Shown here in pieces: positions 54,913-64,000 of a stretch of DNA of 64,000 nucleotides (position 1 is the first letter of the stretch; each line of letters opens with the position of its first letter). The stretch covers positions 496,001 to 560,000 of the forward strand of contig JAFCMP010000542.1 of assembly GCA_017506865.1 (NCBI GenBank). Direction: 5' to 3'. Source of the stretch: Tribonema minus (lineage: Eukaryota; Sar; Xanthophyceae; Tribonematales; Tribonemataceae). A model generated the notes under the pieces. It was not told where the DNA came from, made no database searches, and saw only the letters and a list, made by a program, of their open reading frames with translations. A program made the position numbers and the translations under genes.

Positions 54913-55499
54913 CGCTGCGGTTCAAGCTACATGTACCTCAAGTGTACCTCAAAGCTGTACTTCAAGCTGTACTTGAAGCTGCAGACTGGGAGGCTGTAGG
55001 GGGCCAGGAGCGGCGTTTGGGGGGGATGCAGCGTGAGCGCCAGTGCGGGATGGTGGTTTGGCAGGAGAGGAGAAACGCGCACTGCAGTTAATGCCGACTA
55101 ATTGCACTCTTTTTGTGAATGGCAAGTTGTGCGGCGGATGCATGCATATATCATATATGCCTTGTGGCTTGGAGTTGTGGTAGAGCATGATCCATTGCGC
55201 ACCATCACTGTACAGCACGGTGGCCTCAAAGCCCCCGTAGAGCTTGCGCGCGCACCGTTGAGAGCCTCGTGATATGACGTACATGCGTACACACACGTGT
55301 AGACTCAACGTTGCCACTTGCAGCAGGTATGCATCGCCATGAAGGTAGACAGGTAAGCATGTTCTTTGTATCAATCCTTGCTTAGGGTGAGAAGTAGCCT
55401 AAGCAAGATGGTGAATGTGCAGCCTGCTACCAGAATCTACATGCATCTTGTGAAAGAAAACCTGAAAGCGTCACCATGCACAGTGACAATCATTTCTGA
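54913..55499. other. CFAP70 3' region
   Basis: Begins with short tandem AAGCTGTACTT(C/G)AAGCTG-type repeats (54928-54985). No TGTAA signal was found nearby. A minus-strand frame at 54949-55374 contains LYGGFEATVLYSDGAQWIML, which looks protein-like, but I cannot assign it; it may be an exon scrap. Confidence 0.35.
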
Positions 55500-55818
55500 T
55501 CGACATCGCCAAATGGCATCTCCCCCCCGACTGTGTCCTCGTCCATCTGCCCCCCCCCTTGGACTCTGCCACGTGTGTCATAATATGTAGACAGTACGTC
55601 ATGTGCATTTCTGTCCAAAGAGCAGAGCGTATGCACGCCAGTGTGCTGTGCATTCAAAGCTACAGATGAGTCATCTGAGATGACTGGCTGCTCCGGGCAC
55701 CGACATCCTGCTCGCATACTCAAAGCGACAGCCTCCAGCAGCCTCCGCCCATGCACCCCGATGCTGCCAAATGTTCCAGTTGCCAAAGTGGCAGGTTTCA
55801 ACAGTTCTGATTACTTTT
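55500..55818 (-). pseudogene. Decayed 3' end of the 41.8-47.4 kb R2-like family
   Basis: The minus-strand frame ATLATGTFGSIGVHGRRLLE matches LATLAIGSFGSIGEQGRKLLE near the end of the intact element, and the tail GGGQMDEDTVGGEMPFG matches its GGGHMEEDVGEDPEMPFG tail. Intervening sequence is scrambled. The fragment begins mid-endonuclease, as expected for a 5'-truncated insertion. Confidence 0.75.
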
Positions 55819-56340
55819 AGAGTTTGCTGTTGCCTTTTGTGGCTGTCTCATCTGCGCCGTTGCAGATGCACTCAGCATGTGCGGATGCTGTTGGCGTTGG
55901 TGCTGCTGATGCTCATGTGGCGGACGATGTTGAGCACGTGCTGCGCAAGTGGACTGCTACTCACTACTACAGTAGTAGCTATTTCGTGTGACTCTCCACG
56001 GTGCGTTGACGACTAGCTGGCCAGCAGGAACCTCTGAAGGCGCACTTTACGTTTAGCTCTGCTGAGCTCACCCTTGTGCAACTTTTAGGGACTGACGAAG
56101 TCCCACAACACAAACTTCATCTTCAACTCAAAATCCGTTTCATTTCCGTGAAACCGTAATGAAGAACTTATGTTCCTTTGGTTTAGCGATGATGAGTGAG
56201 ATGAGAGCAACAGCGTGGCCAACACCAGCGCCCCCAGTACCCACGGCAGTATGAGACACTATGAGTCTAATAGAAAGCTGGCGAGGCTCAAAGCTGACAA
56301 GGTATAAGAAGTAGGTGGAGAGGAGAGCACAGAAAGCGCA

Positions 56341-59089
56341 ATGCAGGGTAGCGACGCCCTGGACGCTGCTTTGAATGACCTGCTCGGCCTCGCCAAGGCG
56401 CCACGGCGAGTCAGCCTGAAGATCACGCCTAGCAGCCCAGATGGCAGTCAGGCTGGCCGCCTCCTCAATCCTGACTCTGGTGGGTCCAGGCGCAGTCTGT
56501 TGCACTCGCCGCTAGGCTCGCCGCTGGGCTCGCCGCTGGGCTCGCCCTTGGGATCGCCGCTGGGTTCGCCTTTAGGCTCTCCACATGGAGCTGCGGGCGG
56601 CAGGCGCCCTTTTTTGAGCTCTGCGCGAACGTCATTGGCTCCCAGCCACACCGACAGCGACGCCCATCAAAGCGCGGGGCCGAATGGTTCCGCCAACTCA
56701 GAGCGTTCGCAGCTGAGGTCGCGGCCTAGCTTGAGGGTCAACACTGCACTGGAGTATGGCACTTCTACCACAGCAAGTCCTGCTGCACCGCTGAGTTCGC
56801 ATGGCGGCGTCGCAGGCACCGCTGGCCATGTCCCAGGCAGCCCGTCCTCGCCACTGGGCGCCAGGGGCATGAGCTCCAAGCAGATCAGCTTCAAATTTGA
56901 AGATGGCATGGGCAGCAGCGCTCGGCAGCTGAGTGCCCTGGATGGCTTTGGGGGCGAGGGCAGCTCCGCCGCGGCAGCCGCAGCGCAGCCCCGCTCGTCC
57001 GCTGGCCCCCGCAACCACAACAACTCTGCAGCAGCAGCAGCAGCAGCAGCACCAGGCAGCCCAAATGCCGCCGCTCACCAATACATAACCCTGGAAGCAG
57101 GCGGGTCGGCGCCCGGTGGCGCTCCCCATGCTGCGGCGCCAGCTTCGCCGATTGCTGGTAGGCGCAGCCAGTACATTGCTAATGCAGGGCCCGGCGGCCC
57201 TGCTCTTGCCAGCCCTGCAGCTTCACCTTCAGGAGCGTCACCTTCAGGAACTTCACCTGCAGGAGCGTCGCCTGGCTCGCCAATCGGCTGGCGGCGTAGC
57301 CAGTACATCAAGAACAGCGGGCCGGGCAGTCCAATAAATGCCGGCGCTGCTGCAGCGGGTGCTGGCGTTAGGGCCGCAAACGAGCAGCACGCAGGAGGTC
57401 ACCAGAATTCAGTGCCTGCAAGCCCCGGAGCGGGTGCTACGCCTTCATCGCCCATCGGCGGGCGTCGGAGCCAGTACGTCAAGAATAGCGGGCCGGGCAG
57501 TCCGATCAACGCAGGCGGTACGGCTACTGGCGTGAATGGCGCGGCAGCGGCAGTACATGAGGCGCATACAGGGAGCCAGACCCCATCAGCAGCAGCGGCA
57601 GTCCCCGCTAGTAATACTAGTAGTACGCCCGCCTCGCCGATTGGCGGACGCCGCAGCCAGTACATCAAGAGCACCGGGCCTGGCAATAGTCCACTTCTCA
57701 GTACTGCTAGCACCGCGACGTCAGCAACTGGCGAAACCGCCTCTACGCACAAACAGCCGCCATCGGTCCAGAATTCATCAGCCGTTCCTGCTAGCGCTGG
57801 CGCTAATGCTGCGCCAGCCTCGCCAACAGCAGGGCAACGCAGCCAGCACGCGGCCGCTGCGAGCGCTGCCATGCTGAGCACTGGTGCAACACCCACAAGG
57901 CAGCAGCAGCTGAGCACTGAGGACGGCAGAGGCATCGTTATCGGCAGCACGGGCAAAAGCGGCGCCGCGGTGCCACCGGAGACGGGGGGGAGCGGCGGCG
58001 GCAACGGCGGCGGCGGCGCTGGTGGTGACAGTGCGGCGGCTGAGCATCTGCGCTCAGTTGAGCAGCTGCGTGAGTTGTGGAATGCGCGCCAGGCGGACGT
58101 GCGCACGGCTCAGCAGCGGCGCGTGCAGCAGCTGGACCCGCTGTTGGCGGCGGAGAAGGAGCAGTTTGACAGGTGCGTGGTGACCTTGTGCATGTCACGC
58201 TGCTAATACACACCTGATAAGGGTATGTACAATAGTACATGTGGAGGCATGAATCGCTGGTGTCATGTGCAGTACGGGCCATTGCAGGCATTCTGAGTAA
58301 TGACGCAGACGTCTCCATGATACTTTGAAGCAAGTGCTTCTATGCATGCAAGCGTGTTGGCATCAGATTTGAAGCGCGGAGTATTGCAAGCAAAGTGCAT
58401 TTGAGCAGCCATATTGGCACCTTTCGTTTCACAAGTGGCAGATTACCAGCAAGGCTCCACACCAGCATGCGTTCGAGTTCGAGTATTCTTAGGGTTAGGG
58501 GTTTAGGGTTAGGGTTAGGGTTAACCCTATGCGTGCGCTCATAAGCTTTACCAGGCTTAGGTTTAGTAAGGTCTGTGTATACCTAACCCTACTCTGGCTT
58601 GCACTCACACGTAGCCTTGCCACAGTTCAGTGTCATCCTGCTGGGTACTTTCGATGTCACTTGAAGTGGCAATTCAGGCACTTAATAGGTTTGAAGTTGC
58701 GCAACCTCTGCCACTGCTCTTTGGAAGCCTGCTGATTGCGTTATAGTAACAATGTAGACTGTCATTGCTGATGCTCATGTGATGTGCAAGGCGACGGCGA
58801 TTGATGTGACAGTGCTCCACACTGCCTGAGGCGGCATAGCAGGGCGCCTTGAAGTTTGTGTAGTGCTTACAATCATTATCAGCATCTTAAGCCCGTGAAT
58901 CTTCGTGGGTGCTTACAAACAGTAGTGCTACTATCAATGTCATAGCCCGTGGTTGCGCATTGTTTTGTATGCCTCACAACGGAGGTCGGCGCGGCAGTGC
59001 GCACGTTCTGTAGCTGTAACTGCGCGTTGTGCTGTTGTGCTTGCCGCCTCCAGTCCGCCCGCACTGATGCCACCTTGCCTCATTGAACA

Positions 59090-59120
<31 letters not shown>

Positions 59121-62100
59121 CAGGTGCCTGACATCGCATTGGTGCGCGATGAAAGCTGTGCTATAAGTGCAACCGTAATCGAAACTGCAAGACATTTGCC
59201 GCCTCCATCCTGCCCGTACTGATGCTACCTCACCTCATTGAACATACACACAATACCAGGTGCCTGACGGCGGAGGTGGATGCAGCAGTGCGCGACGGCA
59301 CCGCGCAAGACGCGCTGCTAGGGCTAGCCGCCCGCGGCGCAGCCCCGAGCCCTAGTGACAGGCGCGCCGCCGAGACCGCCCGCACGGACGCGCAGCGCGA
59401 GAGGCTAGCGCTGCACCACGCAGAGGCGCGCGCCGCACTAGCCAAGGCCATAGAGGCGGAGGGGGCGCGCCTGGAGGGCGTCGCCGCGGGGAGCGTCGCC
59501 AACCTCAACTCCAATTTCAACACCAACTTCAACAATACGAAAGTCAACAGTGCGGCAGCGCTCCACGCCGCGGAGCTGAGCGCCGCGGAGTGGCTGCGCG
59601 GCGACGAGTTCGCGCGCATGACCTCTGTCCTCGTGCAGTACAGCAGCCCCAGCTTCGTGCGCGGCGCGCTGGAGGCGGCGGCGCGGCCGAGCACGCGCAG
59701 CGGCGCCGCGTCGCCCGCTAGCGGCGGCGTCGCCGCGATACAGGGCATGGCGCGCGCGGAGAGCGCGCGGCGCCCCAAGAACATCGTTCAGGTGCCCGGC
59801 AGGAGCTGCGACACTGGCGACGGGAATGCTGCGGCGGCAGCGCCGCCTGCGACGGCGGCGGCATCAGCAGGCCAGGCACCGGCAGCAGCAGCAGCGGCTG
59901 GCGCGTCGCCAGTAGCTGCTGCGGCTGCGGCACCAGCGCCGCCAGCGCAAGCGGCAGCGGCGGCAGCGGCGCAAGACAAGGCGAGCGACACGACTGGGGC
60001 TGCGCAGTCTGTTCCGCCTGCGCTTACGCGAGCTGACAGCGGCAGGAGCGTCGGCAGCCCTGGCGGCACCAGGAAGAGGGGCGACTCGGGCAAGCCGCCG
60101 CTGTCGCCGCCGCAGTCGGAGCCGCGGCGGCGCTCGCTGTCCAAGAACTCGCTGCTGCTGCGCGGCGGCGGCGGCGGCAGCGGCAACACCTCGCCCGCTG
60201 CAGGTGATGGCAAGGGGGAGCCTTCAGAGGGGACTACGGGCGGAACAGGCCCTGAGGCGTCTTCTGGTGCAGCGCATGCTCAAGACCCTAAAGCTGGTGT
60301 TAAGTCAGAGCCGAGGGAGTCCCTGCTTGAGCACACCACCAAGACTGGCAAAGCGGCCTTGGACGAGCTGTCTGCCAGCTCGAACGAAGCGTCCACGGCG
60401 GCGGCAGCGGCGGCAGCGGCGGCGGCGGCGGCGCACGGCCACGGCGGCAGCGGCGGCGGCAGCGTCAGCACGGCCAGCTCGGACGGAGCTTCCACAGCGG
60501 CAGCGGCGGCGTCGGCGGCGGCAGCGGCGCACGGCCACGGCGGCGGCGGCAGCGGCAGCACGGCCACCGCGTCGCAGCAGCAGGGCAGCCAGTGGGGCGA
60601 CTTCCTGGTTACCAGGACACGCGTTCTGGAGGAACAGCTGGCAGTGCAGCAGCAGGTCACGCACGACCGCTCCATGAGGCTCACGCAGCGCGCCGCCGCT
60701 GCCGGCGCCGCCGCCGCCGCCGCAGCTGCCGCCGGGACTGAGTCGCCGAGCGGCGACGCGAGTGCAGTGCTGCAGGCTACTGCGCCACACTCTCGCGCCG
60801 CAGACGCAGCGGACATGGAGGAGGAGCCTGATTTTGCTGTTGGCGATATTGTGCTGGTGCTGCCGGACAACGCGCCGCTGCCGCTGGCGCGGCCGCACGC
60901 GTCCGCGGCGCAGCAGCGCGGCAGCTTCGAGGGCGCCGGCGAGCAGGGCAAGGTCATCCACGCGAACCCCGACGGCAGCTTCGACGTGCTGCTGCTCAAC
61001 GGGCGGCTGCGGCGCGACGTGCCCGCCGAGCAACTTCACCTTCAACCCGTGGCTCGCGCGCAGCAGCATGCCAGTGCGCCGTCTGACGCAGACGCCGCCG
61101 CCGCAGCAGCAGCAGCAGCGCTCGACGACATATACGGCACGCACGAAGACGACAAAGTCGCGGTGGCGGCAGCGCGAAAGGCGCCCCCGCCCCGGCCCTT
61201 CAAGCGCGCGCCCACCACCGCGGAGCTCCACGAGCTGGGCATCGGCAGCAACGGCGAACTTCCAGCGGCGGACGCTCCGCAACTTGAAGTACGGCCGCTG
61301 CACGCCGGCGACGCCGTCCTCGTGTGGGACGAGGACCGTTACGAGCACGTTCCTGGGACCGTTCTCGTGGCGCGTTCCGACGGCGCCTGCGACGTGCGCC
61401 TGGACGACGGCTCGGAGAGAATAAACGTCCCCGCAAAGGACGTGCGCGCGGTGGCGGGGGACACCGCAGCGGAGGCAGGGGGGGCACCGGGGGGTGATGC
61501 CTACGGCACTGGCCAGGGTCCCGCGGAACAGGCGCCAGCGGATTTCAGGCGCGTCAGCAGGGAGCTGAATGGGAGTAGGAGGCGGCCAAGCCTGCAGGCG
61601 GCGCTGGAGGGTGCGCTAGGGGCCACCAAGCGCGCGCTGAGGCTCAGCGGCACGCTGTCTGGCGTAAAGGTGGCGCCGATGGAGGAGGGGGATGTGGAGA
61701 GTGGGGGGAGGGAGGGGGGGGGGCAGGGGGAGGGGGGGACGGAGGGGCGTGCGGGCGGCATGCAGGCGGCGGCGGCGGTGGCGGTGGTGGCGGCGGAGGC
61801 AGCTGCGGTCGCGGCGGCAGTGCAGGTGAGACAGTAGCCTTGCGCACATGTTAGTTGTGAAGCGCCGTGTATGTGAGCATGCACGGTGTTTGTGCAGATC
61901 AGCAGGCCAGTTGGATCTGTAACAATGCTCTGCTGTTGATGCATCATCTTCATGCGCGCTTGTCGCCACTAGCGAGAGGGTATACTTCTATGTACATACC
62001 GTAGCATGCATAGGTATTTCAGCCATTCGTCTGCATGCGACTGCTCCAACAGTCTTGACGACTATCATACACATACACACTCTCCTCTGCACCCCTTGAT

Positions 62101-64000
62101 GATTATGTTCCATGTACATGTTCTTGTCAACTCTACGTTCACGCGTAGTGCTTTGAAGTGTGTCCAGAGCATGCATGCCAGTAACATCAAATATATTCTG
62201 GAGCCTTTCATCTGTGTGAGTGCGCATGTCCAAACGCAAAACATAGCCATTATTTTCAACATGCACAGGGACGCGTTGCCTGGTTGGATGCCCGCTCATA
62301 GGGTTGGGGTTAGGGTAAGAGTAAGAGTGCATGACCTATTGTAGAGGATTGGGACGAGGGTTGCAATTTAAGTTTTGAGATTGGGGTCAATCAACTGCCG
62401 AATATCAGTTTCACTTTGATGTTTCAATGACAAATGGCCATGCTGCCTGCAGGGTTCCGGGGCCCAAGCGGAACAGCCACCATCCAAGGTGACAACCACG
62501 CCAGCTCAGGGCAACAGCAGCGATGCTGACACCAATGCAGATAGTGATAATGCAGCACCGCTCAACCCAATGGCGCTGTACTTTCAGCAGCAGCGTGCGC
62601 TCCAGGTGAGCTTGCAGCACACTCATGTTGAGGTTGACAACTTCAATTTTGAGGTTTAAGATTTCACGAGTTGTGCCGCTGTACACTGCTGCTTCTGTGA
62701 GCGCTGCGACTTCAGGTTGAGGTTTCAACTTCAAGGATTGTGCCGCTGTACGTTGCTGCTATCTGTGAGCGCTGCAGCCAGCAAGTGAGCAGTCACATCA
62801 TCAGCATGAATGGTTTGTTGGTCAAGCCTGTAGCTGGTGCCATGATGGAGAGCATGCAGTTAAAGACATTACTGGGGAAGGGCTAGAAAGCAAAGAGTAC
62901 GGTTGACATAAGTTCACCGGCTTGTTGCTCAACACAGCAGTCTACCCACATACAGGAGAAAAGTCATGAAAGACGCTGTAATATTGTTGTTTTGAAGCAT
63001 GCTGTGGCACATCTGGTACATGAAAATATACATACATACCCTTCCCTGCTGCACCACTCCAAATTGCAGGGCGCATCCTTGTAGACGTCATTGAGAGTAG
63101 TTGAAGTACACTGCATGACTGCCAGCGCTTCACCATGTGACTTGCCCCTACACACTCGCGCCCCTCCCCCCACAGCAACAACAGTCACCCCCGACACAAC
63201 CACCAACACCGCAAGCCACAGCCTCCACCGGCAATCCCAGCACCAGCACCAACACCGCCGCCATCATCGACCGTTGGAAGCGCAACGCCAGAGCCTCAGT
63301 GTCAAAAACCGGTCCCGATCAGAAGTACCTGGCTGATCAGCAGCAGCCTTCAAGCTCCTTACTGCGAAAGACCCCATCCCTGCAGTGGATCACCTCGTCA
63401 TGGAAAGGAAACAACGACAGCGCGCGCGCCAACGCAGATAGCGGCGGCGGCCATGCAGATACTATTCGCAAGCAGGAGTCGGGTGGGCAGCAGGGGCCTG
63501 CTGACTCTGGGGAACAGTTCTGGAACAGGCCGCAGCATATTCCTGAGCCGCAGAGGACGGAACTGCTGGCGAGCGCGTTGTGGATTCGCATCTGCGCGCT
63601 GCTCAATCTCATCTGCTCGGCCTTCTACCTGCACTGGCGGTGAGGCGTGGCGATGTGATGTCCATGGCTGTCCTCATGAAATGGAGGTTGAAGTATGTAC
63701 TTGAAGAATGTGTTCAATCATGTAGTGTGATGCATGGATGCAAGTTTTTTCAGACGCACTCGCAGGCGACGTAGAGTACTACTTCACTGTGTGCTGATGC
63801 TAGGCCTCCCCCCGTCCTTCCCCCCCCCTCCCCGCAGGCTCACCAAGTCTCTGGATGGCATCAAGTACCCCATCTGGGGCTACATCTTCTTTGGCGCCGA
63901 AGTGCTGCTAATAGTGGGCCTGCTTGTGAGCCACGTCAGTCGAGCCTTTCCAATACACCGGGAGAGGGTGACCATGGATGAACTCGTGGACTCTGATCCA
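56341..64000 (+). CDS. Large protein with repeat-rich N-terminus and membrane region resembling cellulose-synthase-like GT2 (3' end outside window)
   Basis: Exons 56341-58172, 59260-61825, 62453-62605, 63176-63639 and 63838 to beyond 64000; phases join (2, 0, 0, 2); 1,726 codons seen. Residues about 57-81 are seven S-P-L/H-G tetrads from a 12-bp repeat. Five blocks of (A/S)SPI.GRRSQYI.N(S/T)GPG follow (genomic 57139-57840), basic Ser sites that could be kinase targets. A helical region crosses the exon 1-2 junction (RSVEQLRELW...AEARAALAKAIEAE). Long Ala/Gly tracts follow. Two SH3/Tudor-like modules are seen: FAVGDIVLVLP...GKVIHANPDGSFDVLLLNG and HAGDAVLVWD...GTVLVARSDGACDVRLDDG. From about 1655 come two hydrophobic helices with LWIRICALLNLICSAFYLHW, RLTKSL and FFGAEVLLIVGLLVSH, then a short basic cytosolic start, as in the segment before the catalytic domain of cellulose-synthase-like enzymes. 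No catalytic motif is yet reached, so the enzyme call is inference. Confidence 0.6.
58488..58529 (+). repeat. Telomere-like repeat with head-to-head junction, intron 1 of the 56.3-kb gene
   Basis: TTAGGG/TTTAGGG units run to 58520 and then invert: AGGGTTAGGGTTAACCCTA. Both TTAGGG and TTTAGGG spacings are present. Confidence 0.85.
59040..59275 (+). repeat. Duplicated intron end and 3' splice site
   Basis: 59042-59140 and 59197-59275 share GCCGCCTCCA, TGCC(C/G)...ACTGATGC, CTCATTGAACATAC and then ATACCAGGTGCCTGAC or ATATCAGGTGCCTGAC. The second copy is the real acceptor (exon from 59260). The first has an expanded (CATA)n tract and an intact-looking CAG|GTGCCTGAC acceptor followed by a broken frame. 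Confidence 0.8.
62298..62318 (+). repeat. Short telomere-like stretch in intron 2 of the 56.3-kb gene
   Basis: Degenerate GGGTT units: AGGGTTGGGGTTAGGGTAAG. It is weak by itself but is the third clear intronic occurrence in 11 kb. Confidence 0.5.

Noticed and set aside
60305-61348. 347-codon minus-strand frame
   Set aside because: Antisense of the GC-rich exon at 59260-61825, which has consistent splice phases and domain-like modules.

Overview
The window is nuclear DNA from a green alga, most likely a chlorophyte of the Chlamydomonadales/Sphaeropleales type. The genes are intron-rich and have GC-rich coding exons. CAG/GCA triplet tracts occur almost everywhere, a TGTAA polyadenylation signal lies just after one stop codon, there is a gene for a ciliary protein (CFAP70), TTAGGG-type telomeric repeats sit inside introns, and the R2-like retroelements are Ala-rich. 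No prokaryotic operon, rRNA or CRISPR array is visible. All exon boundaries below were placed by eye from GT/AG sites, reading-frame phase and homology. No transcript evidence was available.

Region 1 (about 2.9-33.1 kb, + strand) is dominated by a very large modular gene or a tandem set of related genes. It encodes a predicted secreted beta-helix protein of the kind with Pmp-like GGA(I/V)...FxxN repeats, ending in a Cys-rich segment and a multi-pass membrane domain. The repeats are carried by dozens of short exons. The well-preserved ones are nearly all multiples of three (72, 75, 81, 84, 90, 120 bp) and start and end in phase 1, so they can be duplicated without loss of frame. Their introns are duplicated with them. 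Many copies are decayed, and a relic of the first exon lies mid-array at about 17.2 kb. The array has been invaded by an R2-like non-LTR retrotransposon (8.94-12.0 kb), a second 5'-truncated copy with a clear target-site duplication (24.08-25.37 kb), several MITEs with TA/CAGT ends and a 969-bp hAT-like element with an 8-bp target-site duplication.

Region 2 (33.1-47.9 kb) is gene-poor. It holds a decayed ankyrin-type repeat gene (minus strand), a probable Ty3/gypsy pol scrap (a second copy is at the left edge of the window), a good tRNA-Ser(CGA), a 1,080-bp tandem duplication with nested 330-bp repeats, and an apparently intact R2-like element (minus strand, 1,784-codon ORF with zinc fingers, reverse transcriptase, a long alanine-rich linker, CCHC knuckle and restriction-like endonuclease).

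Region 3 (47.9-64 kb, + strand) has two ordinary genes. CFAP70 is complete in five exons (1,169 residues), with a C2-like N-terminal half and a TPR C-terminal half; it is an axonemal protein. The next gene starts at 56,341 and runs off the right edge. It has a very long low-complexity N-terminal part with RRSQY and SPLG repeats and two Tudor/SH3-like modules, then enters a membrane region resembling the start of a cellulose-synthase-like glycosyltransferase. Introns of both genes carry telomere-like repeats and duplicated echoes of neighbouring exon-intron boundaries, the clearest being seven copies of the CFAP70 exon 3 end with its splice donor.

The most unusual items are the phase-1 exon amplification in the beta-helix gene, the boundary echoes in introns, the R2-like ORF with its roughly 300-residue alanine-rich linker, and the nested in-frame satellite at 39.7-41.8 kb.
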